From assembly GCA_035772735.1 (NCBI GenBank), contig JASDFA010000003.1, positions 127,799,001-127,863,000 of the forward strand: DNA of 64,000 nt. Direction: 5' to 3'. The notes under the pieces were generated by a model that saw only the letters and a program-made list of their open reading frames with translations, made no database searches and was not told the origin of the DNA. Below, one piece after another: positions 11,201 through 24,257 of the stretch. The position numbers were made by a program, and so were the translations under genes. Numbering within the stretch: the first letter of the stretch is position 1; the number at the start of each line of letters is the position of its first letter. Source of the stretch: Datura wrightii (taxonomy: Eukaryota > Streptophyta > Magnoliopsida > Solanales > Solanaceae).

Positions 11201-14200
11201 CTGCTTGATGAAAGACAAGAAGTTCTCATGTTGGTTACAAATTCTATAAAACAGTATCCATTTCAGAGTTACTGCTTTTATAGTGGTCTCTCTTTTATTT
11301 CTTTTCTTACTCTACATTAATAGAAATCACTTGAATAATTAGACCAAATTAAAATGATTGAAGAAATCACTGGAGAAGGGGTTTTTCATATCTCTATTTT
11401 GTTTCTTTCAGAAAGAACTAAAATTCATAAGCTGTTGCCAGTTGATTTATCCCCAAAAAAGAGAAAAAAAAAAGCATAAGAAAAGAGAAAAAGCTATTGC
11501 TGGTCAGTTCGTTTGGAAGATGGAATTTGATTTTATGAGATATCTTAACTTTTAATAGAGATCTTAATCACACCAACCAATATATTGTTGGACTTGCACT
11601 TTGCGCCTTGGGAAACATTTGTTCTGCAGAAATGGCTCGTGATTTAGCACCTGAAGTTGAAAGGTTGCTTCAGTTTAGAGATCCTAATATCCGAAAGAAG
11701 GTAAGTCTTTTATCTCTTGCTAATAGATAAAGTTTTTCTTTTAAATTGTGTAACTTCCATTCAAGAATGTGAAATTCTATGAGATTAAGTTTGCCCGCAC
11801 AAACTTGTTACATATTAATTTCTTTAAGGAATTCATTGATGAATCAATTAAAGTGGAGGTCCATCTGTACAGAACTTGGGGTTTGGTGAGTTAAAAGTAA
11901 AAAACAAAATTTTTAGCGCATGTGTGGAAACACTGATAGGTTAATAGGATTTCTGTATGTTGTGTTAGAGAAAGTGAACTTGCTCAATTTTATTATGATG
12001 TCTGTGGGATGTGTGAGAAACAAGAAATTTATCAGGAATTTCAGGATTTGTTATTAGAAGGTGGGCTTTTCCTTGGTCAGCAGTAATATGGAGACTGTAC
12101 TTCAAATCAGAGGTTGCTGGTTTAGTAAAATGTTGAGATGGAGGCTTTATAATGAAATCCTTCCTTTATGCAATCCTAGATGGTGAAATTTGTATTATCC
12201 TTTTAGCAGAGCTGTCATCAAACTCCATGTAGGAATTGGGAATAAATATGGATGAGAACTGATTATCCTAGGCAATTAAATGTTCTTGCTTGACGTTGAT
12301 CGCTGAACAGAAAATTGACTCCACAATCAAGTTAAATACGGGGAAAAGCAGACTCAGATTACTTTTGCTTAGTGGAGTCACCAATGCAGACCATAAATTG
12401 CTTTATTAGTAGCGATTACCATTAGGTCTGTAGGCATATCTCATCAGATCCTTTTGAAAACTGTGCATTTATATGATTACTTTTCATAATCAACCATCAA
12501 AATTTTATGAACTATCATCTTGGGCTCCACTAAGGGAAGAGTAGCCCAGTAAAAGGCACGGTTGGAGGTTCAAGTCACCAAGGTAGCAAAGTGGGAAACA
12601 GCCTCTATTGACTCCTGCCTAGGAGGGCGGAGAAGGGGGTTTGGTTATGGGTGGTGTTTGCCATATAAGAAAATCAATCCTCTTGGGGTCCCATTCTAGT
12701 TTATCACTCTTCCTTTTTCTCTGTGGTCTCCTTTGAACAAGATTGACTTATGCATATTGTTCAAGGTAATCCATTGTTTTTTAAGTATTCTCGTCTGTGT
12801 ATTTAAGTACAAGTGGTCTGATGTGTCTTTGTTCCTACACTAACATATGGTTGTTTCCAATATTTATTCACTTTACTTTGGTCTTCTGGTCTACTATAGG
12901 CAGCACTTTGCTCTATAAGAATTATAAAGAAGGTCCCAGATCTTGCCGAAAATTTCATAAACCCTGTAGCTGCCTTGCTAAAAGAGAAGCACCATGGAGT
13001 CCTCATCACTGGTGTCCAGCTTTGCGCAGATCTATGTAAAGTTAGTACAGAGGCCCTTGACTATTTTAGAAAGGTAAGTTGAATATGGGCAACATTAACT
13101 TTTGCTACTTGTACATTCTGTCACTAGGAATCTGTTAACTTGGTATTGCTCGTCCTTTCTCTATCTTTGTGACATTCTGCCCTTGCATGCAGTTCTGAGA
13201 AACTATTGTTAAGAAAGGAACACATTTTCATTTTTACAGGTGTACAACTCTAAATACATACATAGTTACGTAAAAACCAGCACTTTCTCTTTCTATATCT
13301 CTTCCCAACTCCAGTGAGGGGATTTGATCTAAAATTAAATGGGGGAACCTGGGCCCAAAAGAAAAGGACATGATAATCAAAATTGATGGGAATATATGCA
13401 CTGCCAACTACGGCGGCAACCTAAGACCCCTCAGCCAACCAGGAAAAAAGGGGAAAATATAGAGAAAGGGGAAAAAAGGGGTGGGAGATCTTCTGATTGG
13501 TATTAAGATTTTTGCTTCCATGGCCTTACTCTATGTACTTGTTTGGAGCATGACATTTGTGATGGTAACTCCAGATTTTATTATCTTTTGTATTAGGGTT
13601 TTGCGTTTCATTGCCATGTGAAATAGTGCTTTTTGAGATTTAGGGCTTTGCTGATATCTTTTGTGTCTACTACTGTTCTTTTTTCCCACTTTGGTTCTAC
13701 AAGCACATATTTTGTCCACCCTTAAAAAACAAACAAAGATGAATTATTTTGTTTACATAAAATTCTTATATTTGCTGATTTATTGCTTGTTCAAATTTGG
13801 GAATCATTTTCTTTGCTTGATAACGTTGGGAAAATCTATGAGTGATACTTGTCACTAACTGGTTTGTTTGGAAGGTAAGAAAGGAAGGCCAGGAAGAAGT
13901 TCTAGAAATTTCTGTGCTCTTGTTGGGTATGCAAAATGGAAATTATATTCCTCTCGGACCCGCAAGTTTTCTCACTAGATTAACAAAAACTCTTATTTTC
14001 TTTCCTGTTCTCTCTTTCAGCCCATAAAGGAAAGTTTATACTTCTCTTCAACTCTTCCCATTTTCCGTCATTTTGTTTCTCTTCGTTGCTCTTTCCTTTT
14101 GTAGTCTCCAAACCAAAGGGTAATAATCTGCTTTAGCGTGTCAACCAGGTATAACCGTATAAGTACAACCATGAACATAAAAGGAAAAAGTGGAAGATGT

Positions 14201-17200
14201 TCGGGGAGGCACCAGGAAAGACATTTTGATTTGTGTAATTAACTATCATTTTATTAATATTTTAAGACGTTCTTCCTAAACTATAGAAAAGTTCATTTGG
14301 CTATGTAGGCTACTATCATTCACCTTTCAAGCTTGCCCAATTACCCATACAAGAAGGTATTCTTTCTTTATGCCAAAATCTGAAACAATAAGAACTCTTA
14401 AATCTCTTTAAGCTCTTCCTCGTTGCTTTGATACATCCTCCCAACCCTTCCGTTCCAAATGCATAAGAAAGGCATAATGGGCTAGATTTCCGTGCTGCTT
14501 TCATATCATGTATATAGTTTGGAGTAGAAAGGACTGGTCATTCTATTATCTTTTTTTTCTTGATTGTCATAACTTTGAGTTTGCAATATTTTTATGGAAG
14601 TAGTATTTTTTGCTGAGATTTCTGCTTTCCAGAAAGTTTTAGTTTTATCTTACCTGTTAAGTTAGATTTGATAATATGCCTCTACTTTTATTGATCGAAG
14701 AACGTTATTAGGATCTTGACCAATCTTTCATTCTGATTCTTCCTTTCTACACCTCAGACTTTCTTTTTTTATGTTCCAACTGAAAAGAATGACTAAACTT
14801 GCACAGGTAATTTCTTAAATTCACTTGTGCCATGATTGATGGGGTGAAAAGACAAGAGGTGGGACGATATGAAGTAAAAGAGGAAGCATAATTTTATGTC
14901 TCTTTGGTTAAGTATGAGGTATAAGGGGGAATGAGCTATTCTTTCGGTGTCTTGACATCTCTGGTATTAAGGGGAGGATGACGTAAGTTTTGTTTACTTT
15001 TCTCCTTTAAACCAAAAAACTGGAGGTAAAGGATGAATATTTAAGCTAACAACAGTAATCAATGATGCTAGCTCCACATTTTTATGCTCCACCTTGCCTT
15101 CAATTATATTAAACATAGTGTTAAAATATCTTAAGGAATAAACATGTAGGATTTTAATATAAACATATGAATTGTGGCATTTTGACTTGTCTCCTTTTAA
15201 GTTTTAATTGATGATGTTCTTCTTTGCAATAACTACACTCTATGACCAAAACCCATTTCATAATTCATATTTGTGTTAAAATATTCTGTGCATAAGCTTT
15301 GAATTTAAAAGCGTATTTGAATTATGAGATAGATAAGATCTAAAGGTTTATTTCAGTTCAACTAGGCATTTACATTTTCTTTTTCTTGTGTTCCCGTTCA
15401 TCCGTGGTTATAGAAATGCACAGATGGTTTAGTGAAAGTTCTAAAGGATGTTGCCAACAGCCCGTATGCACCCGAATATGACATTTCCGGCATTACAGAC
15501 CCTTTTCTTCATATAAGATTGCTCAAGGTCTTACGTGTTTTAGGCCAAGGCGATGCTGACGCTAGTGATTCCATGAATGACGTTCTTGCTCAGGTCAGTT
15601 ATACAGCTCAATGGTCTACTGAAATATATATGAATGTCATGGAGTTGTCTAGTTTTTGAATTTTTTTCGAATGCTTTCCTCCTAGGCATGTTTTGTCAAA
15701 GTTTTGGCAGTTCATTTGTGAAGCTTGCATTAGAATGGGCCATTCCTTTGATTAGTTTGTAAAGATAGAAGAATGAGTTTTTTCTCCTCTATGTCTGTAC
15801 AAGATAGACTGATTGTAGTTGATAAATGATTACTTATGGTCGAGGATAAAGAAAGCAAGGCGTATTTGTACTTGATGAATGTTTGCTTATAGTCAAAGAT
15901 AAAGAACAAGTTTATATAGTTACTTTAAGTACATTGGGTGGTAGATCACGAATCTTTTCATTTCATTTTGTTCATTGTTCTCATCGAGATCTTTATTAAT
16001 ACTCACAATCACCCTGTTGGGCTAGCTATCTTTATTTGGAAATTTACTATGCGAATCCTTGATGAGGAGACTGAATGAAGCTCTACTAGTAAATAGTTGT
16101 GGTAAGTATATGCATCATGATAAGTTTATTCACAGTTCAAAGACTGTAATTAACACAAGCATCTTAGCAAATACAACAATCTGAGGCAATTGCCTTTTTG
16201 TTTTTTCTCCCGGCACTTGTTGATAACTAATTAGTGGCAAGTTGGACTAGTACTATTGCTGAAAATACTATTACCTATGTGAATAAGAAGCATTGGAATT
16301 TGCTATTCATCAAGGAAGTTATTATGTATTATGAAATATAACATTTTCTTATTCATTCTCTAACTATTTTAAATTACTTTTTAGGTGGCAACAAAGACGG
16401 AGTCAAACAAAAATGCTGGCAACGCTATTCTCTATGAATGTGTTGAAACTATCATGAGCATCGAAGATAATGGTGGTTTACGTGTGCTTGCTATTAATAT
16501 TTTGGGAAGATTTTTGTCCAACCGTGATAATAATATCAGGTCATCTTCATTTATCTAGTTAAATTTTCTTCCTAAAATTTGTTGAGGCAATCTTCCAATT
16601 TGTTGCGTCTCTATTTTGTGTCTTAGGATTGGACCTTAGAATATTCTTTGGTTGAAACCAAATTAATCGTTTTCAAAGCTTGTGCACCTTCAATACGTGA
16701 CTTCTTCTTGAACACCCTCCAATTGGTTTTTTCGGTTATTTTGGCAAATGAGTGGTATGTATTATTTATTTGCTTGTTGCGCACCTTGAATGTGCAAGGT
16801 CTTGTGTTATGATTCTATTGGTGTTACATCAGGAGTGGACCAAGAAAAATAATTTGCACCAAACCTATAACTACAAATTGGCAAAATATCTAAAACTCCC
16901 GTAGATTTGTCATGGATTATTAGTTGCAACCCTAAACTATTTGTGGTGATAATTATACTTAGCTATTTGATTGTATTACACACTTAGCACTTGCCATGTG
17001 GATTTTTTGATTTGTCTTTAACGTGCTAATCCCCGGGATTTCAAAAATTTGCTCATAGGCACAGTTATCGAGAATATGTCGTAAAGTCACTTTAGGGCCA
17101 ATTGCTTCCTCTCCGGTGGTCCTTCTGATCACTAGAATCAACTCCTTTCTTTCTCTCCCTCGTCTCTTCTCTTCTCTCCCCTCCCCCTCCCCCTCCCCCT

Positions 17201-20200
17201 CCCCCTCCCCCTCCCTTTTATTTATGTAAAAAGCTTCTATGGAGATACCATCTATTTCACGGTAGGGTTCAAATCTTTCGATGTGTCAAAGAACTCTGGG
17301 ACAATAGTTGACTGGTACGAATGGATTGAAAGAAGCATGAATGCGAGCACAAGATCATCTTTCAGCAAGAAGTCGATGGAATGGATCATATAGTCAATGC
17401 GAGAGGCATCCACGACGAAGGTAACATGGTGAGAAGACGGAAGAAAAAGGAGGTGCTTCTGGAGATCTTTTGTTCTCGTAACTTCAACAAGTTTGGTCGA
17501 TACATTAGCGTGATCAATGTAAGGGGAAGAAGGAGGTCAGTCCTAATTATCTCAGAACTGACATTTAACTCAGGATGGCTGGACATATTTGAAAAGTGAG
17601 GAGATTTATTAAGTGAGTCACAAAACGGTGAACAATATCGAAGAATATAGGCTAGCCGACAACAATATTCCTTACGTAGAGGCGGCAGAAAGTATTAAAT
17701 GGGTGAATAGAGAAGGAAGTGAAATAGATACAAGTTATGCAGGCAAGGAGGGGGGAGTTATCTAGATTAATGATTCCTTAAAATCTCAAAGAGAGGTAAT
17801 AAAGAGGAGGTTGGTGGGAAACTTTAATACCTCACCAACACTTTTAGAGGTCAGGAGCTGGTTCAGTAGCACATGGAAACAAGTCCACAGCCTAAACATT
17901 TATGAGATAGGTTGTGGGAATTTTTAATTCGAGTTTGCATCCAGAATAATGGCGGAGCAAGTGATCGTCGGTGACTGGGTATAGAGGAACTCCTCAGTTA
18001 AGCTACAATAGTGGAGTTCGATGGCAGACTCCATAAAGGAGAAAGATAGACCGAGTGTAATTTGGGCCAAAATTGTAGGTCTTCCCTAACATCTCTGGGC
18101 TCAAAAAGTCCTCAAGAGATTGGAGACCATTGTGGAAGATGGGTCGAGACAGAGAAAGAAACCCAACTGCCTAACCATCTCGAATGGGCTAGGATTAAGA
18201 TACGTGGAGATGGAAGCTACACACGAGAAGAGTTGATGTCCGAAAATGGAGGAATTTTCTATTTGATGCAAGTTTGGGTGGAAGACCGGTGAAAGTGACC
18301 ATCGGGAAAGACAAGTAATCTAACCCTTTTGTCCATAGGTTTCTTCTAGAAATCCAAAGGGTAAAGTGATGAGTGATGTCTTGAATGGATGGGTCTCTGA
18401 AAAGTAAAGGGGGAGCCATGTGCTTATGCATAAACACGTGGGGAGACACGAATCCAATAGATGGTGGGAACCGGCCTTGTACTTCAAGGGTTCAATCATA
18501 GAAAAATGGCCCAAAGGTGCTTGAATTGGGCCAATGCCCAAAACTAAATGCGGATACACCACTTAAAGTGACTACAGAGTCACATGAGGTGCATGGAGAA
18601 ATCTTAGGACTGAGTACAATTAAAAGATTAACTTCCCATTCTTGGAGGCGTATAAGAATTGGGAATTATCCTCTCAAGATACCGGAAGCACAAATCCATT
18701 GGAAGGGACATTGGTAGGGAGATTCCGAACATGTAGATATGGCCGAATGCACAGACTATCGAGAATTATGTCCTACCCAAATAGACAGAAGGAAGAGGTA
18801 CTGATAAAGACCTTAACTAGTCGGATTCGATGAGAGCGAACATGCAGCTGCAACAAATCCACGATATTGAGCCTGTTGCCACACAAACACCAGTCGAACA
18901 GGAAGAGACATAGACAAAGGCCTCGAACTGGGTCAGCTCCTACATCCTGGAGCTAAGCAATACATATGGAGTAACATTTGAGGGTTTTGAAAAGGAGATA
19001 GTAGCCCTCCTCATGAAGCTTGATGAGAGGAAGGCTGCAACAGAGAAAAAAAGCCAAGTTAAAAACCATTTCAACACCTAGAAGAAGGGGCATTGGAAAA
19101 AAACGAGCTAAAATTTTTTTCAGTCCAGTCTTAATGAAGAGGTAGAAAGAGATAGAAGTAGAGGGAGAGTTCTCAATTTGCCCTTTAAATGATAGTCAAA
19201 CTAGTCATTTGGAATATAACGGGACTTAACAAAACTACCACACAGGAATCTCGTTGAGTGCTCTCTAAAGAAGTGGAAGGCAAATGTGTACTTTTTTCAA
19301 AAAACAAAGGTGAATATGGATGTGGAGGGGGTTGCTAAGCAATTGTGGTCATGCAAATGGATGAGATATGGCTATATTGGAGTTGATGGAAGCAGTGGAG
19401 GATCTTAGTTATGTGGGACAACAAAATCTGGGTTGGCACCAAGGTTGAAGTAGAACACTTTATTACTTACAAGTTTGAGTCTGTCCAAAATGCCTTTACC
19501 TGGATTCTCGCTGGGTCCTATGCTCCCTGCATTGGAAGTGAGAAGCTAGAGAGTTGGAAAAAATTTGCAGCAATGAAGGAGCTATGTGATGGTCCCTGGA
19601 TTTCTTATGGGGACTTTAATATGATCAGGTTCATGGTGGAGAGAACAGGATGCAATAGAATCACAAATGTCATGTCTGAATTCTCTAGATGGATAGAGGA
19701 TATGGAGCTTCATGATTCTTGAGTTGAGGGAAGTTCACATGGTTCATGGGGGTTAATCGTCAAAGTGCTGCCAGACTAGAGAAATTCCTATACTCTATGG
19801 AATGGGAGGAAACTTTAAAAGTTTTAGACAAGATCCTATCTGGAGTGATTTCTGATCACAGCCCTATTGTACTTGAATGTGGGAACTGGGAATAGAAGAA
19901 TACTTATTTTAAGTTCGAAAACTGGTGGGTCAAGGTAGAAGGATTCAATGATATAGTATAGAGAAAGTGGAAGGGTTTTGTGGTGGAAAGATGTCCAGAT
20001 TACAAATTTAGTATCAAGCTAAAGTTGTTGAAGAAAAAACTCAAAGTACGTAGCAAAACAACCTTTTGTGAGCTTACTAACAATAAGAACAACTTGTTAG
20101 AGGAACTGGCTAGTATTGATAGGGCTTAAGACTACAGGGAACTAACTAATGATGAGATGTTGATAAGAGCAACAATCTTAGTGGAACTGGAGGTACTGGT

Positions 20201-23200
20201 TAAGAATGAGGAGGCCAGAATCCAAAGTTCTATGGCTGAAACAAGGAGATAGCAATACTAGATTCTTCAAAGAATAGCAACAACTCACAAAAGATATAAC
20301 ACAATTGATAGGAAAGTGGCAAGGAGGGAGGAAGTTCAGGAATCTGAGGAGATTAAGGTTGCTATGATAGATTTTTACAAAAAGCTATACTCAGAAGGCA
20401 TGGAGACCTTCTTTTGAGCTTCTGGAAAGCCCTAAGGTTTCTCAAGAGGAACAAGAGTGGCTTCAAAGGCCTTTCACAAAAACAGAAGTGTTACAGATTG
20501 TTAAGCAGTGTGGTGGAGATAAAGCACCCGGTCCAGATAGATTTACTATGAATTTCTTTCAGGCATGTTGGGGAATACTGAAAGAAGACTTGATGCAGAT
20601 TGTCCAAAATTTCCGTCATAATGAATTCTTTGAGAAACCCTTTAATGCCACTTTCATATCATTAACTCCAAAGAAGCTAGGAGTAGAGGAGTTATAAGAT
20701 TTCAGACGTATTAGCGTGATAGTGGGAGTGTACAAAATCATCTCTGAACTTATCATTGAAAGGCTGAAAACTGTTATGGGGAAATTGGTGGATGAATATC
20801 CAGGAAAGCAAATTATGGATGAAACTTTGATGGCAATTGAACTAGTGGACTCCAGGTTGAAACAAAAAACACTAGGAATTTTGTGTAAACTTGACATTGA
20901 GAAGGCATATAATTATATCAACTGGAATTTTTTATTTAACATTCTAAAAGACATGGGGTTTTGCAACAAATGGATCAACTAGATTAGATTCCGCATATTT
21001 AGTGTGAAATTCTCCCTCATCATAAATGGAAGTACTGAAGGTTTCTTCCCTTCCCAGAGGGGGAGGGGATTGAGACAGAGTGACCCGATGTCGTCTTTTC
21101 TGTTTCTACTAGCTATGGAAAGTCTGAACCGCATGATCAGAATAGCAAATGAAAAAGGATGGCTGAAGGGGTTTAGAGCACAAACATTTAGGGGTGATGC
21201 TTTGGAAATTACACATCTCTTGGATGCAGATGGTTCATTAATTCTTTTGTGAAGCTGAGGTGACTCAAATCAGGCATCTAAGGGCAGTTCTTACCATATT
21301 TGAAGGCATCTCTGGCCTACATGTCAACTGGTAGAAGAGTTCCCTCTTTCCAATTAATCAAGTTAACACCATGCAACTCTTAACAGAGAATCGTGGCTGT
21401 CAGGTAGCTTCTTTACCCACAAAGTACCTTGGAATGTCATTGGGAGCTAAGAACAAAGAGATGGAGGTTTGGAATGAGGTGATAGAAAGATGTGACAAGA
21501 AGCTTGCAAGATGGAAGAGTCAGTACTTATCTCTGGAAGGGAGACTAACAATCATTACGTCTGTGTTAGATGGCTTGCCGCATTTATGATGAGTCATTTT
21601 TCAATGCCCAAAGGAATTGAAAAGAGAATCGATCAATTAAGAAGGACATTCATCTGGCAAGGAAACAAGGAGAAGAGGCTACAATCTTGTGAAGTGGGAT
21701 GTTCGAACACTCAGCAGAAACCAAGGGGGCCTGTTCATAAAGAATCTCAGCACACAGACTGTATGTTTACTGCAGAAATCGCTATTGAGATTCTGCACAG
21801 AAGACATGGCTCTTTGGAGAAGGCGCATCACAGGAAAATATGGACTTCTCTGTCAGTGGACAACTGAGGAAGTTATGGGTACTTAGGGTGTAATATATGG
21901 AAAACTATCAGAAGGTTGTGGACACAGTTCAATACCAACATCTTCGTCAGACTGGGAGATGGAATGAAGACTGATTTATGGAATGAAATATGGATAGGTG
22001 AAGATAGTCTAAGAAGCCTCTTTCCTCAATTGAAAAGCGGAAAAGCGCTCCAGGTCTATCAGAGGGCTTTAAGCGTAGAGCGCAGTTAAAGCATGGGTTT
22101 CAGTTAAAAAGGGGAAATGAAGAAAAAATTAAAAATGTATGTGTAAGAAACTGACAAATTCATTCATACTGTTTTCCTTAACAATTAATATATCTTTTTG
22201 TCGATTGCTTTTATTGCTTAATACCACTCAATTCAATATAGAATGCTAGGGCAATGAGGTGCACGTCTTAGTCAGTTGCCTGCACAGAAGCGCAGGTTAA
22301 GGGAGGCAAATCGCCTTCCATGAGTTTTTCTGTGCTTCAGGGCTTAAGCGCGTCTTAAATGAAGAAAAAACTGAATGAGACAAGTAAGAATTAAGAAATC
22401 ATCCAAGTGGCTCGAAGTCTAGAGAGCTGGAGTAAGGAACTTAAAGAAAATATACTCATTCTGTTAAAATTAATATGACACTCTTTTCATTTTGTCATAT
22501 TCCAAAATGTCTGACATGATTCCTTTTCTATAAAACTTTCACGATAGCTAAGAATACAGATTCACCAAACTACTCAAAAGTTGAACTTCAATGTGATGTA
22601 TTCTACTAACTTTAACTTCATGCAAAAGGGTATGTTGCTGCCATTTTGGAAGGCTTAAAAAGCACCGAAGTAATGCTATACCCAATGATTTAAAATAAAA
22701 CAAAGATAAAGGATCCCAGAACAAGGAAACACTTCAACTTTGTTCACTATCACTAATCTAATTTTAAACTAAATTAAAATCTTAACTCCATGAGTAGTTG
22801 GATAATGTCGTATAAAATGAATTGAGTCGTTAATTTTATTCATGTGTTCCTGACATTAATGGATGGAAGCTTCTCAGTGGTGAATGGAGAGCTCTTTGGT
22901 GATACATAATAAGGAGAGGGGGCAAGGCCCTGCCAGCTCCCACTTCTTAGACCATGCTGTACCTTAAATTATGTGCAGTCAAAGTAAGACATGCTTTTGT
23001 CTCAAAACGTCCCTGGTTTTGGTATGATGTGCATCTAACTGCAACCTGCATGGAAGTTCAGTACAAAAATCTTCTTGCTGTCAGTTGGCTAACCTTTATT
23101 GCCACCTTCAGATGCTCCCGACTGTGTACAACAATCCTGATAATGATACCTGTTTAATTTTCTTTGTTTTTTTTTCTTTTTGGGGGGGAGGGAGGGAAAA

Positions 23201-24225
23201 GGGGGTTTCCTTCTCTGTATTGAATGCCACGTTTATTTTGGCTGCATAATTACTTCTATCTTTTGCAATATGCTTTTCATTTTATTGAGGTCCAATTATT
23301 TCAGATATGTCGCCTTGAACATGCTGATGAGAGCTATAGCTGTAGATAGTCAAGCAGTACAAAGACATCGGGCAACAATTTTGGAACGCGTGAAGGTTTA
23401 TTACCTTTATATTTTATTGTTTCTTCTCAAAAACCACAACAATTTACTGCTTCTCGTTTTTCCTCTTCTTCAATCAGTGTTCTTTTACTCTCACGTGGAG
23501 TACCTCCTATATAATACACCTCCAGCATATGTTAAAAATTCTGCTAGCCAGTGCTTTTCATGATTTGCGCTCTAGATATGCAGTACTCTAGGTTTATAAG
23601 GTCTGTCTTAAAAGTTTTGTAGATGCTACTGGGGAATGTATTACATGTATGTGTATATATATATTATTAATGGCATCTTTTCATGGTGGTACTTCCTTCA
23701 TTTTATGGCTTTTGAGTTGAAATGCAAATGTCTAACATCTTTTCCCAATTTTTTCATATTTATCAGTTCTGTTGCAATCTATGTGCTTATTTAATTTTCA
23801 GGACTCCGATCCATCAATTCGTAGAAGAGCCCTTGACCTAGTGTATCTATTAGTAAATGACGTCAATGTGAAGCCATTGACCAAGGAGTTAACTGAACAT
23901 CTGGAAGTAAGCGATCCAGAATTTAAGGGAGATCTGACTGCCAAAATCTGTTCCATTGTGGAAAGGTAGGTCAAACTGAATAACTGTCGAACTTATCATC
24001 TCTTATTTTTATAATTCACAGAAAGCTCCTGCTTTTGAATATTCTGGAAATAGGATCTTTTGGTTATTACTTTGCTATTTCATGCTTTTATTTCTGTTGA
24101 TTTTTCTGTCTGTGTCCCCAAGGGAATTCTTCTGTTATAATATGATTACATATGTGGATTGTTTGTTCTCTTCAAATGCATCTCGTGCTTACAACTGCTT
24201 ATGGTGAACTAGGTTCTCCCCTGAG

Positions 24226-24257
<32 letters not shown>

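Larger units (their letters stand above)
16540..23304 (+). other. Intron 6 (6.8 kb), expanded by transposons
   Basis: It splits the AGA Arg codon between ...NNI and YVALNML; donor GTCATC, acceptor ATTTCAG. It holds, in order: a possible TIR-transposon piece (about 16850-17115, with a phrase like AGGCACAGTTATCGAG resembling one near 43538), a CCCCCT microsatellite, a sense-strand LINE (17230-22035), a GCGC-rich repeat (22036-22380), and about 900 bp (22381-23304) in which I recognise nothing. Confidence 0.85.
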